From the NCBI RefSeq assembly GCF_001512295.1, contig NZ_LNUP01000002.1, positions 932,263-996,262 on the forward strand: DNA of 64,000 nt, read 5' to 3'. Positions within the stretch are counted from its first letter, which is position 1, and each line of letters begins with the position of its first letter. The translations under genes were made by a program, and so were the position numbers. Source of the stretch: Pseudomonas sp. EpS/L25 (lineage in GTDB: Bacteria; Pseudomonadota; Gammaproteobacteria; Pseudomonadales; Pseudomonadaceae). The notes below the pieces were generated by a model that had not been told where the DNA came from, made no database searches, and worked only from the letters and a program-made list of their open reading frames with translations. Below, one piece after another: positions 63,428 through 64,000 of the stretch.

Positions 63428-64000
63428 AGTGGCCACTCCCCTGATCGAACGCCTGGTCGTTGTCGGCCTCGGCCTGATTGGCGGCTCCTTCGCCAAGGGT
63501 GCCCGCGCCAGTGGGCTCTGCCGTGAAGTGGTCGGGGTCGATCGCGATCCCGAGACCCGCCGGCTGGCCGTCGAGCTGGGGGTCGCCGACCGTTGCGTCG
63601 CCGAACTCGCCGACGCCTGCCCGGGCGCCGACGTCATCCAGCTCGCGGTGCCCATCCTGGCCATGGAGCGGGTCCTGGCCGATCTCGCCGCCTTGCCGCT
63701 GCAGGATGCCATCCTCACCGATGTCGGCAGCGCCAAGGGCAACGTGGTGCGTGCCGCGCGCCAGGCCTTCGCCGGCCAGTCGCTGCGTTTCGTGCCGGGT
63801 CACCCCATCGCCGGCTCCGAGCGCAGCGGTATCACGGCGGCCAATGCAGCGTTGTTCAATCGCCACAAGGTCATCCTCACGCCACTGGACGAAACCCTGC
63901 CGGCCGACCTGGACAAGGTCGATCGGCTCTGGCGCGCCATCGGTGCCGATGTCGAGCACATGACCGTGGAGCATCACGACCAGGTCCTCGCCGCCACCAG
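63420..64000 (+). CDS. tyrA: Prephenate dehydrogenase, 5' part
   Basis: The gene runs off the right edge of the window. It starts with GTG, at 63420 or possibly 63429, inside the end of hisC; no ATG occurs at the start. About 193 residues are present. VVVGLGLIGGSFAKGAR is the NAD-binding motif, TDVGSAKGNVVRAAR follows, and GHPIAGSERSGITAA holds the conserved His and catalytic region. The enzyme makes 4-hydroxyphenylpyruvate for tyrosine synthesis. In pseudomonads this reading frame is usually fused to aroA (EPSP synthase), which would lie outside the window. Confidence 0.93.
   Translation, partial: MAEVATPLIERLVVVGLGLIGGSFAKGARASGLCREVVGVDRDPETRRLAVELGVADRCVAELADACPGADVIQLAVPILAMERVLADLAALPLQDAILTDVGSAKGNVVRAARQAFAGQSLRFVPGHPIAGSERSGITAANAALFNRHKVILTPLDETLPADLDKVDRLWRAIGADVEHMTVEHHDQVLAAT

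Noticed and set aside
1..64000. CRISPR array, prophage or integrative element
   Set aside because: No regularly spaced direct repeats, no cas, integrase, capsid or conjugation genes are visible; the tRNA-Asn has no adjacent partial copy that I could find.

Overview
This 64 kb window is high-GC gammaproteobacterial DNA that fits a Pseudomonas chromosome. The flagellar gene order (cheR end, flgBCDE, flgFGHIJKL, glycosylation genes, fliC, flaG, fliDST, fleQ, fleSR) matches the polar-flagellum region of that genus. So do the bauA-like/mmsA-like pair and the aminotransferase/tRNA-Asn/uvrB/gltX neighbourhood. The species cannot be fixed from sequence reading alone; a P. oryzihabitans/psychrotolerans-like lineage is a guess.

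Layout. 1-11,931: end of cheR, then two rod/hook operons, flgBCDE and flgFGHIJKL, each preceded by a good sigma-54 (-24/-12) site. 11,932-23,488: a flagellin glycosylation island. It holds a compact five-gene CMP-pseudaminic acid pathway (pseB, pseC, pseF, a pseG-pseH fusion, pseI), a SAM methyltransferase and a 1563-residue protein that chains a GT-B-like domain, a methyltransferase, two GT2-like domains and a GT4-like domain. 23,489-29,840: two tandem flagellin genes encoding the same 477-residue protein, each with its own FliA (sigma-28) promoter and terminator, then flaG, fliD, fliS and fliT. 29,841-34,544: the regulators fleQ, fleS and fleR. Between fleQ and fleS lie a MITE whose end supplies the fleQ stop codon and a tandem REP-like array.

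34,545-43,124: an operon for the oxidative and non-oxidative pentose phosphate pathway (tkt, a tal-pgi fusion, a short-type gnd, zwf, a HAD phosphatase). It occupies the place where fliE follows fleR in P. aeruginosa. 43,125-48,389: REP cluster, a LysR/SDR/SDR/LysR cassette and a membrane acyltransferase. 48,390-53,438: beta-alanine/omega-amino acid catabolism (transaminase plus semialdehyde dehydrogenase), a lipoprotein, an oxidoreductase and a long intergenic repeat. 53,439-56,280: IalB-like protein, PhnA/YjdM-like protein, a divergent histidine kinase/response regulator pair and tRNA-Asn. 56,364-64,000: aromatic aminotransferase, uvrB, a second copy of the long intergenic repeat, gltX, a YitT-family membrane protein, hisC and the start of tyrA, which runs off the window.

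Working together: FleQ with sigma-54 should drive the hook-basal body operons, fleSR and probably the pse operon. FleSR and FliA then act on later genes. The pse enzymes would make CMP-pseudaminic acid for decoration of the two flagellins, and the methyltransferase and giant polydomain protein are the best candidates for building or transferring the glycan. The most unusual items are the giant glycosylation protein, the gene-converted flagellin pair, the MITE at the fleQ stop codon, the pentose phosphate operon and the paired long palindromic repeats that start exactly at stop codons.
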